A stretch of 64,000 nucleotides of DNA, from positions 310,001 to 374,000 of the forward strand of contig NZ_JAKKFD010000002.1 of NCBI RefSeq assembly GCF_022229005.1. Reading direction: 5' to 3'. The translations under genes were made by a program, and so were the position numbers. How positions within the stretch are numbered: the first letter of the stretch is position 1; every line of letters starts with the position of its first letter. The stretch comes from Micromonospora trifolii (GTDB lineage: Bacteria > Actinomycetota > Actinomycetes > Mycobacteriales > Micromonosporaceae). The notes beneath the pieces were generated by a model. It saw nothing but the letters and a program-made list of their open reading frames with translations. It made no database searches and had not been told where the DNA came from. Shown here piece after piece: positions 52,336-62,598 of the stretch.

Positions 52336-53973
52336 ATGCTCCACAAGACGTGGCGCCGCGTGGCGATGGCCACCGCGGGTCTGCTCGCGCTCTCCCTTGC
52401 CACCGCCTGTTCCGAGGACCCCGGTGAGTCGACCGACCTCTCGGAGAACAAGGTCGGCGCGATGGCCAACTACGGCGTCGGCGACCAGTTCAAGGCCACC
52501 GAGGCGCTCTCCTTCTCCACCCTCTACAACAACCACACGTTCTACCCGCTCAAGGAAGACTGGCCGTTCTGGTCGGAGCTCACGAAGCGGACCAACGTCA
52601 AGATCGAACCGGTCGCCGTGCCGCTGAGCGACTACGAGCAGAAGCGCAGCCTGCTGATCGGCGCCGGGGACGCCCCGCTGATCATCCCGAAGACGTACCA
52701 CCCGCAGGAGAACGCGTTCGTGTCCTCCGGGGCGATCCTCCCGGTGAGCGACTACCTGGACCTGATGCCCAACCTCAAGGAAAAGATCACCAAGTGGAAC
52801 CTCAAGCCGGAGATCGACAACCTGCGGCAGTCCGACGGTAAGTTCTACCTGCTGCCCGGCCTGCACGAGAAGCCCACGCAGGACTACACGGTGCTGGTGC
52901 GCACCGACATCATGCAGGAGCTGAACCTGGCGGTCCCGAAGACCTGGGACGAGCTGTACACGGTGCTCAAGGCGATGAAGGCGAAGTACCCGAACGTCTA
53001 CCCGTACTCCGACCTCTTCAGCAAGCCCAACCCGACCGGCGCTCTGCTGAACATCCTCGGCTCGGCCCACGGCACCCAGGCGGGCTGGGACTACCAGCAC
53101 GCCACCTGGGACCCGGCGGCGAAGAAGTTCAACTACACCGGCTCATCCGAGCAGTACAAGCAGATGGTCACGTTCCTGCACAAGCTCGTCGCCGAGGGTC
53201 TGCTCGACCCGGAGAGCTTCACCCAGACCGACGACCAGGCACGGCAGAAGCTCGCCAACGGCAAGTCCTTCGTGGTCACCGGCAACGCGCAGACCCTTGT
53301 CAACAACCACCGGCCCGACCTGGCCAAGACCCTGCCGAACGCGAAGATGGCGAAGATCCCGCTGCCGATCGGCCCGGCCGGCGAGATCAACCCGTTCCCC
53401 CGGCTGGAGAACGGCATCATGATCTCCTCGAAGGCCCGGGAGAGCAAGAACTTCGTGGCCATGATGCAGTTCATCGACTGGCTCTGGTATTCGGACGCCG
53501 GCTTGGAGTTCGCCCGCTGGGGCATCGAGGGCACGACCTTCACCAAGGACGCGTCCGGCAAGCGCACGCTCAACCCCGGAGTCGACTTCCTCGGCCTCAA
53601 CCCGAAGGCCCCCAAGCACCTCCAGAAGGACTTCGGCTTTCAGAACGGCGTCTTCGCCTACGGCGGCAGCCCCGACCTGGTCCGTGGGTTCTTCTCACCG
53701 GAGGAGCTGGAGTTCCAGAAGGTGATGGACGCCCGCAAGCCCAGGGAGGTGCCCCCGCCCGCTCCGTTGAGCGACGAGGAACGCGAGCAGGTGTCGCTCT
53801 GGGAGACCCCGCTGAAGGACTTCGTCACCCAGAACACGCTGAAGTTCGCCCTGGGGCAGCGTCCGCTCAGCGAGTGGGACGCGTACGTGGCCGAGCTGAA
53901 GGCCAAGAACTCCGACCAGTACATGGACCTGGTCAACAAGGCCTACGAGCGGTTCCAGAAGAACAACGGCTGA
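52336..53973 (+). CDS. Oligosaccharide-binding lipoprotein, LplA-type
   Basis: 545 residues; lipobox LATAC with Cys25. Large extracytoplasmic solute-binding protein of the LplA/YtcQ type (about 500 residues or more, longer than MalE-like proteins), captures oligosaccharides for the two permeases. ATG preceded by AAAGGAC. The gene ends just before a perfect 14-bp hairpin, so downstream genes should be expressed less from this promoter or from their own. Confidence 0.92.
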   Translation: MLHKTWRRVAMATAGLLALSLATACSEDPGESTDLSENKVGAMANYGVGDQFKATEALSFSTLYNNHTFYPLKEDWPFWSELTKRTNVKIEPVAVPLSDYEQKRSLLIGAGDAPLIIPKTYHPQENAFVSSGAILPVSDYLDLMPNLKEKITKWNLKPEIDNLRQSDGKFYLLPGLHEKPTQDYTVLVRTDIMQELNLAVPKTWDELYTVLKAMKAKYPNVYPYSDLFSKPNPTGALLNILGSAHGTQAGWDYQHATWDPAAKKFNYTGSSEQYKQMVTFLHKLVAEGLLDPESFTQTDDQARQKLANGKSFVVTGNAQTLVNNHRPDLAKTLPNAKMAKIPLPIGPAGEINPFPRLENGIMISSKARESKNFVAMMQFIDWLWYSDAGLEFARWGIEGTTFTKDASGKRTLNPGVDFLGLNPKAPKHLQKDFGFQNGVFAYGGSPDLVRGFFSPEELEFQKVMDARKPREVPPPAPLSDEEREQVSLWETPLKDFVTQNTLKFALGQRPLSEWDAYVAELKAKNSDQYMDLVNKAYERFQKNNG

Positions 53974-53978
53974 TCAGC

Positions 53979-54019
53979 GGAGTCCGGTCGGGCGGCCTGT
54001 CGCGGCCCGACCGGACTCC
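53979..54019 (+). terminator. 14-bp hairpin between binding protein and yesL-like gene
   Basis: GGAGTCCGGTCGGG (53979-53992) and CCCGACCGGACTCC (54006-54019) are exact reverse complements around a 13-base loop, 5 bases after the binding-protein stop. It may be a full or partial terminator, or protect the transporter mRNA from decay, within a longer operon. Confidence 0.85.
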
Positions 54020-54059
54020 GGCGACCACTGATCTGCCACGTCGACCGGAGGGAGCGAGC

Positions 54060-54749
54060 GTGAGTGGCGCGGCTCAGACCCGGCGACAGTTCGGCGACGG
54101 ACCACTGTCGCGGTTCACCTCGCGCGTCTACATCCTGCTCGTGGTCGAGGTGCTCCTGCTGCTCACCACGGTGCCCGCCCTGCTCCCGCTGCTGGTGCTG
54201 GGCCGCGACCCCAGCAACCTCCCGCTGGCCGCGCTCCTCCTGGTACCGGTCGGCCCGGCGATCTCCGCCGCCCTGTACGCCCTGCGCCACCAGCGAACCG
54301 ACCTGACCGACCTGCACCCGGCCACCCTGTTCTGGCGTGGCTACCGGGCCAACGCGGTCGGCGTACTGCGCGTCTGGGTGCCGACGCTGCTGTGGCTGAC
54401 AGTGCTCGCCGTGAACCTCGCCTACCGCGGCGCGGTCGGCCTGTCGAGCTGGTGGGCGGTGCCGCTGGTGCTGATCGGGGTGGGCGTGACGCTCTGCGCG
54501 GCCAACGCCCTGGTGATCACCTCGCTGTTCGACTTCCGCATCCGCGACGTGCTCCGGCTGGCCGTGCACTTCCTGCTGCGTACCCCCGGTGTCGCCGTCG
54601 GCAACGCCCTGCTGCTGGCCGCGGCGGCCGGGATCACCGCGGTCTTCTCCGAAGCGGTGCTGATGCTGCTCGCGTCGATCGCGGTGCTGGCGTACCTGCG
54701 CGTCAGCGACCCGATGATCCACCTGATCCGGAAGGAGTTCACCCCGTGA
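54060..54749 (+). CDS. yesL: YesL-family (DUF624) membrane protein
   Basis: 229 residues with about five membrane helices; late FDFRIRDVLRLAVHFLLR and a last hydrophobic stretch followed by HLIRKEF are typical of DUF624. Genes of this family accompany LplABC-type sugar transporters, but function is unknown. GTG 54060 is behind GGAGGGAG. Stop overlaps the GH42 start by 4 bases. Confidence 0.85.
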   Translation: MSGAAQTRRQFGDGPLSRFTSRVYILLVVEVLLLLTTVPALLPLLVLGRDPSNLPLAALLLVPVGPAISAALYALRHQRTDLTDLHPATLFWRGYRANAVGVLRVWVPTLLWLTVLAVNLAYRGAVGLSSWWAVPLVLIGVGVTLCAANALVITSLFDFRIRDVLRLAVHFLLRTPGVAVGNALLLAAAAGITAVFSEAVLMLLASIAVLAYLRVSDPMIHLIRKEFTP

Positions 54750-56779
54750 GCCTGCCCCTCAGCGCCAAGGTGCCCTTCGGGGGCGACTACAACCCGGAAC
54801 AGTGGCCCGAGGACGTGTGGAAGCAGGACTACCGTCTCTTCGACAGCGCACGGATCGACCTGGTCACCCTCGGGGTGTTCGACTGGGCGCTCACCCAACC
54901 CGCCGAGGACACCTACGACTTCGCGCTGCTGGACAGGATCGTCGAGCGGGCCAGCGCCGAGGGACGCGGGATCTGCCTGGCCACCGGCACCGGAGCCCAC
55001 CCGCCGTGGTTGGCGAGGGCGTACCCCGAGGTGACCCGGACCGACTTCGAGGGCCGCAAGCACCGGTTCGGGCAGCGACACAACTCCTGCCCCAGCTCGC
55101 CGGTCTTCCGCCGGCTCTCGACCGAGCTGGCCCGCCGGGTCGCCCGCCGCTACGCCGACACCCCGGCGGTGCTGGCCTGGCACGTCGGCAACGAGTACGG
55201 CGGCGCCTGCTACTGCGCGCTGTGCGCGGCCGGCTTCCGCAACTGGCTGCGCCACCGCTACGGCACCCTCGACGAGCTGAACGAGGCCTGGTACACCACC
55301 TTCTGGTCGCACACCTTCACCGACTGGGACGAGATCGAGCCGCCGTCGGCGCTGACCGAGCACTGGCGTGGCCCGGACCACACCGCGTTCCCAAGCATCA
55401 CAGTGGACTACCTGCGGTTCACCTCCGACGCGATGCTGACCAACTTCCGCGACGAGAAGGCCGCCATCCGGGAGTCCAGCCCGACACTGCCGGTGACCAC
55501 GAACCTCATGGGCATGTACCGGCCGATCGACTACCACCGCTGGGCCCCCCATCTGGACTTCGTCTCCTGGGACAACTACCCGCCCGACGACGAGTCGGCA
55601 GCCCGGATGGCACTGACCCACGACCTGATGCGCGGGCTCAAGGACGGCCAGCCGTTCTGGCTGATGGAACAGACCCCGAGCTTCACGGCGTGTCGCGACG
55701 TCAACCCGTTGAAGCGCCCCGGTCTCATGCGGCTGTGGAGTTGGCAGGCCGTGGCGCACGGCGCAGACGCTGTGCTCTTCTTCCAGTTGCGTGCCTCCCG
55801 AGGGGCCAGCGAGAAGTACCACGGTGCGGTCATCGGGCACGCCGGTCGCTCCGACACCCGGGTTTTCCGGGAGGTCGCCGAGCTGGGCGCCGAGCTGGAT
55901 CGGCTCGGCCCGGCGTCGCTGGGCGCGCGGACGCCGGCCCGGGTGGCGCTGCTGTTCGACTGGGACAGCTGGTGGGCGTTGGAGCTGTCCGACGGCCCGT
56001 CCCGGCTGGTCCGCTACCAGCAGGTCGTGCTCGCGTACCACCGGGCGCTCTGGGACGCCGGTGTGGACCTGGACGTCGTCGCGGTGACCGCCGACCTGTC
56101 CCGCTACGACGTGGTAGTGGCCCCGGCCCTGCACCTGCTCAAGGGTGACCTGCCGCAGCGGCTGGAGGCGGTGGCGACGCGCGGCGGGTCGGTGCTGACC
56201 ACCTACCTGTCCGGCCGGGTGGACGAGAACGACCAGGCGTTCCTGATGGACGTGCCGGGCCCGCTCGGACAGCTCATGGGCATCCGGGTCGACGAGTGGG
56301 ACGCCCGCGGCCCGGAGGTGGTCAACAGGGTCCGCCTCGGCGACGGCACGGATCAGGTGGACGTCGACGCGCGGCTGCTGTTCGAGCTGGTGATTCCGCA
56401 GGGCGCGCAGGTCGTCGGCACCTACCAGGCCGACTTCTACGCGGGCACCCCGGCGGTGACCCGCAACTCCTTCGGCGCCGGCGACGGCTGGTACGTGGCC
56501 GCCGGGCTGGACCAGGTCGGGGTGTCCTGGGTGGTGCGGCAGGTGCTCGCCCGGCATGACCTGCTCGGGCCCTACCCGGACGTGCCGGACCTGGAGTCCG
56601 CCGTCCGGGTCGCGGCGGACGGGTCGCGGCTGCTGTTTCTGCTCAACCACCGCGCCGAGCCGGTCGAGGTGACCGCCCGGACCGGCGGCGTCGACCTGCT
56701 CACCGGCGACCGTACGGCGGCCGGAGCGGCCCTGCGGCTGCCGGCGTACGGGGTTGTCGTGCTGGAGGAGGACAGGTGA
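54746..56779 (+). CDS. GH42 glycosidase (beta-galactosidase or alpha-L-arabinopyranosidase)
   Basis: 677 residues, cytoplasmic. GH42 features: GDYNPEQWPEDVWKQD start, acid/base Glu150 in WHVGNEYGG, zinc-type cysteines Cys115, Cys155, Cys157 and Cys160 (CYCALC), nucleophile Glu308 in WLMEQTPS, then the trimerisation and C-terminal beta domains. Removes galactose or arabinopyranose from oligosaccharides. In a xylan cluster, an alpha-L-arabinopyranosidase or beta-galactosidase acting on side chains is plausible. GTG 54746 overlaps the yesL stop; its stop overlaps the GH67 start. Confidence 0.9.
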   Translation: MSLPLSAKVPFGGDYNPEQWPEDVWKQDYRLFDSARIDLVTLGVFDWALTQPAEDTYDFALLDRIVERASAEGRGICLATGTGAHPPWLARAYPEVTRTDFEGRKHRFGQRHNSCPSSPVFRRLSTELARRVARRYADTPAVLAWHVGNEYGGACYCALCAAGFRNWLRHRYGTLDELNEAWYTTFWSHTFTDWDEIEPPSALTEHWRGPDHTAFPSITVDYLRFTSDAMLTNFRDEKAAIRESSPTLPVTTNLMGMYRPIDYHRWAPHLDFVSWDNYPPDDESAARMALTHDLMRGLKDGQPFWLMEQTPSFTACRDVNPLKRPGLMRLWSWQAVAHGADAVLFFQLRASRGASEKYHGAVIGHAGRSDTRVFREVAELGAELDRLGPASLGARTPARVALLFDWDSWWALELSDGPSRLVRYQQVVLAYHRALWDAGVDLDVVAVTADLSRYDVVVAPALHLLKGDLPQRLEAVATRGGSVLTTYLSGRVDENDQAFLMDVPGPLGQLMGIRVDEWDARGPEVVNRVRLGDGTDQVDVDARLLFELVIPQGAQVVGTYQADFYAGTPAVTRNSFGAGDGWYVAAGLDQVGVSWVVRQVLARHDLLGPYPDVPDLESAVRVAADGSRLLFLLNHRAEPVEVTARTGGVDLLTGDRTAAGAALRLPAYGVVVLEEDR

Positions 56780-58914
56780 ACGCCGAAGAGTCGGTGGAGT
56801 TGGAGCAGCTGATGTTCGTCGAGGAGCCGATGGACGGTGACGAGCCGCGCGTCCACCCGGCCTGGCTGCCCCCGGAGGCGTTCCGGTCGCTCGGGGCGCG
56901 CCGCGTCCTCCTGCACGGCGAGGGGTTGCTCGTCGACACCGTCCTCAACGAGGTCTCGCGCGCCTGCGCGCGTTACGGCGGACGGGTGTGGCACTCCCCG
57001 TCCTGGGACGTCGACGTGGACCTGGTGCTCGCCCTGCGCGACGCCGGTGAGCTGCCCAACCCGGCTGTGGAGGCGGCGCGCGCCGCCGGCGAGGCGGCGC
57101 TGGTCGAGCTGGGCGACGGCGGGACGCTCGGCGACGAGGGTTTCGTGTTGGCGCGGGCCGGCGACGTGACGGCGGTGCTGGCCGACGCGCCCGCCGGCCT
57201 GCTGTACGGGCTCTTCCACGTGGTCCGGCTCTGCGCGGCGGCCTTCGACCCGGCCCGACCGCCGAAGCGGCACCGGCCGGCGCTGCGCCGACGCATGCTG
57301 AACCACTGGGACAACGTGGCAGTGCACCCGGTGATGGGCCAGGTCGAACGGGGGTACGCGGGCGGCTCGATCTTCTGGCGCGACGGCCGTCCGCGCGGCG
57401 ACCTGGCCCGGGTGCGGGAGTACGGGCGACTGCTGGCCTCCTGCGGGGTCAACGCGATCTCGGTGAACAACGTCAACGTCGCCCGCACCGAGGCGCTGCT
57501 GCTCACCGAACGACTCGGCGACGTCGCCGAGATCGCCGACGTGCTGCGCCCCTACGGCATCCGGGTGCACCTGTCGGTCAGCTTCGCCGCGCCGGTGGTC
57601 CTCGGTGGCCTGCCGACGGCCGACCCCCTGGACGAGGCAGTGCGGGTCTGGTGGGCCGCTGCCACCCGGCGGGTGTACGACCGCATCCCGGACTTCGGCG
57701 GTTACCTGGTCAAGGCCGACTCGGAGGGGCAACCCGGCCCGTTCACGTACGGCCGCGACCACGCCGACGGGGCGAACCTGTTGGCCGAGGCGCTCGCCCC
57801 GCACGGGGGAGTGGTGCACTGGCGGGCGTTCGTCTACAACCACCACCAGGACTGGCGGGACCGGTCCACCGACCGGGCTCGGGCGGCGTACGACCACTTC
57901 GCCCCGCTCGACGGGCGGTTCCGCACCAACGTGGTCGTTCAGGTGAAGTTCGGCCCGGTGGACTTCCAGACCCGTGAGCCGGTCTCTCCGGTGCTCGCCG
58001 CGATGCCGGCGACCCGGGTGGCGGTGGAGTTGCAGGTCACTCAGGAGTACACGGGCCAGCAGCGGCACGTCTGCCACCTCGGCCCGTGGTGGAGCGAGGT
58101 GCTGCGGTTCACCCCCTGGGGACCGGGCGGACGGACGATCGCCGACGTGGTCACGGGAGAGGCGGCGGCCGGCGGCGGGATGGTCGCGGTCGCCAACGTC
58201 GGTGACGACCTCTTCTGGACCGGACATCCGTTGGCGCAGGCCAACCTGTACACGTTCGGCCGGCTGGCCTGGGACCCTCGCGCGGACCCGACGGCCATCC
58301 TCGACGAGTGGATCACGCTGACCTTTCCGCCGTCGGCGACCGCCGACGCGGAGCTGGTGCGGCGGACCCTGCACGAGATCATGGACGACTCGTGGCGCAC
58401 CTACGAGCGCTACACCGCCCCGCTGGGCGTCGGCTTCATGGTCAACCCGGGCGACCACTACGGTCCCGGAGTCGACGGGTACGAGTACACACGGTGGGGC
58501 ACCTACCACTTCGCCGACCGCGACGGCGTCGGCGTGGACCGCAGCCGCGCGTCGGGCACCGGCTTCACCGGCCAGTACCCGTCGTACTGGGCCCAGGTGT
58601 ACGAGTCACCCGAGACCTGCCCCGACGAGCTGCTGCTCTTCTTCCACCACGTGCCGTACGGGCATGTGCTGCACAGCGGCTCGACAGTCATCCAGCACAT
58701 CTACGACACCCACTTCGCGGGGGTCGAGGAGGTGACGGCGATGCGACGGAAGTGGCAGGCGTTGACCGGCATGATCGACATGAGCGTGTACGAGCGGGTC
58801 GCCGAACGCCTCGACGAGCAGGTGCGCTGTGCCACCGAGTGGCGTGACCAGATCAACACGTACTTCTTCCGCAAGTCCGGGGTGCCGGACGAGCGGGGGC
58901 GCGACATCTACTGA
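56776..58914 (+). CDS. aguA: GH67 alpha-glucuronidase
   Basis: 712 residues, no signal peptide, cytoplasmic as in Geobacillus AguA. Family marks are the N-terminal GH67 alpha/beta domain, LNHWDNVAVHPVMGQVERGY followed by AGGSIFW, TREPVSPVL carrying a catalytic Glu, and YNHHQDWRDRS. Removes (4-O-methyl)glucuronic acid from the non-reducing end of aldouronic acids produced by GH10 xylanase. GTG 56776 overlaps the GH42 stop. Ends the operon behind a long hairpin. Its presence defines the cluster as glucuronoxylan-specific. Confidence 0.93.
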   Translation: MNAEESVELEQLMFVEEPMDGDEPRVHPAWLPPEAFRSLGARRVLLHGEGLLVDTVLNEVSRACARYGGRVWHSPSWDVDVDLVLALRDAGELPNPAVEAARAAGEAALVELGDGGTLGDEGFVLARAGDVTAVLADAPAGLLYGLFHVVRLCAAAFDPARPPKRHRPALRRRMLNHWDNVAVHPVMGQVERGYAGGSIFWRDGRPRGDLARVREYGRLLASCGVNAISVNNVNVARTEALLLTERLGDVAEIADVLRPYGIRVHLSVSFAAPVVLGGLPTADPLDEAVRVWWAAATRRVYDRIPDFGGYLVKADSEGQPGPFTYGRDHADGANLLAEALAPHGGVVHWRAFVYNHHQDWRDRSTDRARAAYDHFAPLDGRFRTNVVVQVKFGPVDFQTREPVSPVLAAMPATRVAVELQVTQEYTGQQRHVCHLGPWWSEVLRFTPWGPGGRTIADVVTGEAAAGGGMVAVANVGDDLFWTGHPLAQANLYTFGRLAWDPRADPTAILDEWITLTFPPSATADAELVRRTLHEIMDDSWRTYERYTAPLGVGFMVNPGDHYGPGVDGYEYTRWGTYHFADRDGVGVDRSRASGTGFTGQYPSYWAQVYESPETCPDELLLFFHHVPYGHVLHSGSTVIQHIYDTHFAGVEEVTAMRRKWQALTGMIDMSVYERVAERLDEQVRCATEWRDQINTYFFRKSGVPDERGRDIY

Positions 58915-58924
58915 GCGGCGGTGG

Positions 58925-58954
58925 GGGCGGCCCGGCCATCCGGTCGGGCCGCCC
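58925..58954 (+). terminator. Hairpin terminator after GH67
   Basis: GGGCGGCCCGGCC (58925-58937) pairs with GGTCGGGCCGCCC (58942-58954): 13 pairs including one G-T wobble, 4-base loop, 10 bases after the GH67 stop. Confidence 0.85.
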
Positions 58955-59221
58955 TCGTGCCGTACGCCCAGCGGCCTGGCAGGTTCCGAAAACGTCCCGA
59001 TAATTTATCGCTACCCATCGCCGCTGATGATGCCCGTCGATACCGCTTGTTGCGCAGGTGACCGCCGGAACCGTTGCGCCGAAAGGTTTCCGGAAGTCTT
59101 GACAATCGAGTGTCCTCGATCGAAGCTGACATGGTCACGCGAGCCGCGGTCAAGGTCGGGCGAAGGGCAGTCCTCGACTTAAGTCCCCTTCCACGCGCCT
59201 TTTTCGCAAGGGATCGCGACG
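58955..59221. other. Promoter region of secreted CE1/GH10 genes
   Basis: Holds CCGAAAGGTTTCCGG (59079-59093), a GAAA-GG-TTTC palindrome related to the sites near lacI, immediately followed by TTGACA (59099-59104), a good -35 element. I cannot assign a matching -10. A weaker TTCCGAAAACGTCCCG stands at 58985-59000. The CE1 ribosome site AAGGGA is at 59209-59214 or so. Confidence 0.6.
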
Positions 59222-61961
<2,740 letters not shown>

Positions 61962-61972
61962 CCCCCAACCCT

Positions 61973-62035
61973 CGGTGATCAAGAGGTTCGCGTCACGCCA
62001 GGCCAGACAGGATGACGCAAACTTCTTGATCACCG
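61973..62035. repeat. 23-base inverted repeat, dispersed-repeat-like hairpin
   Basis: CGGTGATCAAGAGGTT... (61973-61995) pairs with 62013-62035 with two mismatches that are G-T or A-C type, around a 17-base loop. It lies 11 bases after the xylanase stop and before the convergent small gene. It can act as a terminator. From memory, GGTGATCAAGAGGTTTGCGTC elements recur in Micromonospora genomes; not verifiable from one window. Confidence 0.75.
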
Positions 62036-62074
62036 GGGGCGGCGGGGTGGGGAGGGGGAGAGGTGGGGGCGGGG

Positions 62075-62521
62075 TTAGTCGCCGGAGAAGCCCCAGAAGT
62101 AGATTTCCTCCGGCTTGCCTTCGGCGTCGTGCAGGACGGCGCAGCGGCCGAACCATCTCTGCTCGGCCAGCCCGTCGATCGCGGCCAGGTGCTCGCGGGT
62201 GAGCCGCTCGGTGCCGGCATGGCGCAGTGCTTCGGCGGCGCTCACCGGCTCGACAGTGCCGAATTCGGGCCTCTCGCCCTCGTCGAGGACTCGGTAGACG
62301 TCGAGGATGGAATGGGTGCCCGACTCCTGCACCCATTCGTCGTTGAACAACTCTTTCATCGTGGCGGGACGGTTCGGGTAGTCGCTCGCCGAGTTGGGGG
62401 TCTCACCCCGGGCCCACCAGTACTTGCCCTCGGCGAAGATCCTGTCCCGCAGGGCGTCCAACGCCGCGTCCAGGTCTGGCTGGTACGAGACGAAGTAGCT
62501 CCACCCGGATGCGCCCACCAC
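62075..62521 (-). CDS. Conserved hypothetical protein
   Basis: About 148 residues, soluble, no signal peptide or motif that I can name. N-terminal ASGWSYFVSYQPDLDAALDALR and YWWARGE are like a small actinobacterial protein family of unknown role. It ends EIYFWGFSGD. GTG 62521 (or the adjacent GTG 62518) follows AGAGG. It lies downstream of the transhydrogenase gene in the same direction, with 77 bases between, and is convergent with the xylanase. No function proposed. Confidence 0.7.
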   Translation of the reverse strand: MVGASGWSYFVSYQPDLDAALDALRDRIFAEGKYWWARGETPNSASDYPNRPATMKELFNDEWVQESGTHSILDVYRVLDEGERPEFGTVEPVSAAEALRHAGTERLTREHLAAIDGLAEQRWFGRCAVLHDAEGKPEEIYFWGFSGD

Positions 62522-62598
62522 TGCCTCTTTCTCAACGTGTCAACAGTGCGGGCACGGTAGCGGGCAGCACCGACATCGGTGAGATCGGACCGTGGTGG

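Noticed and set aside
58985..59000. Further LacI operator TTCCGAAAACGTCCCG
   Set aside because: Symmetry is too weak; the palindrome at 59079-59093 near TTGACA is the better candidate.
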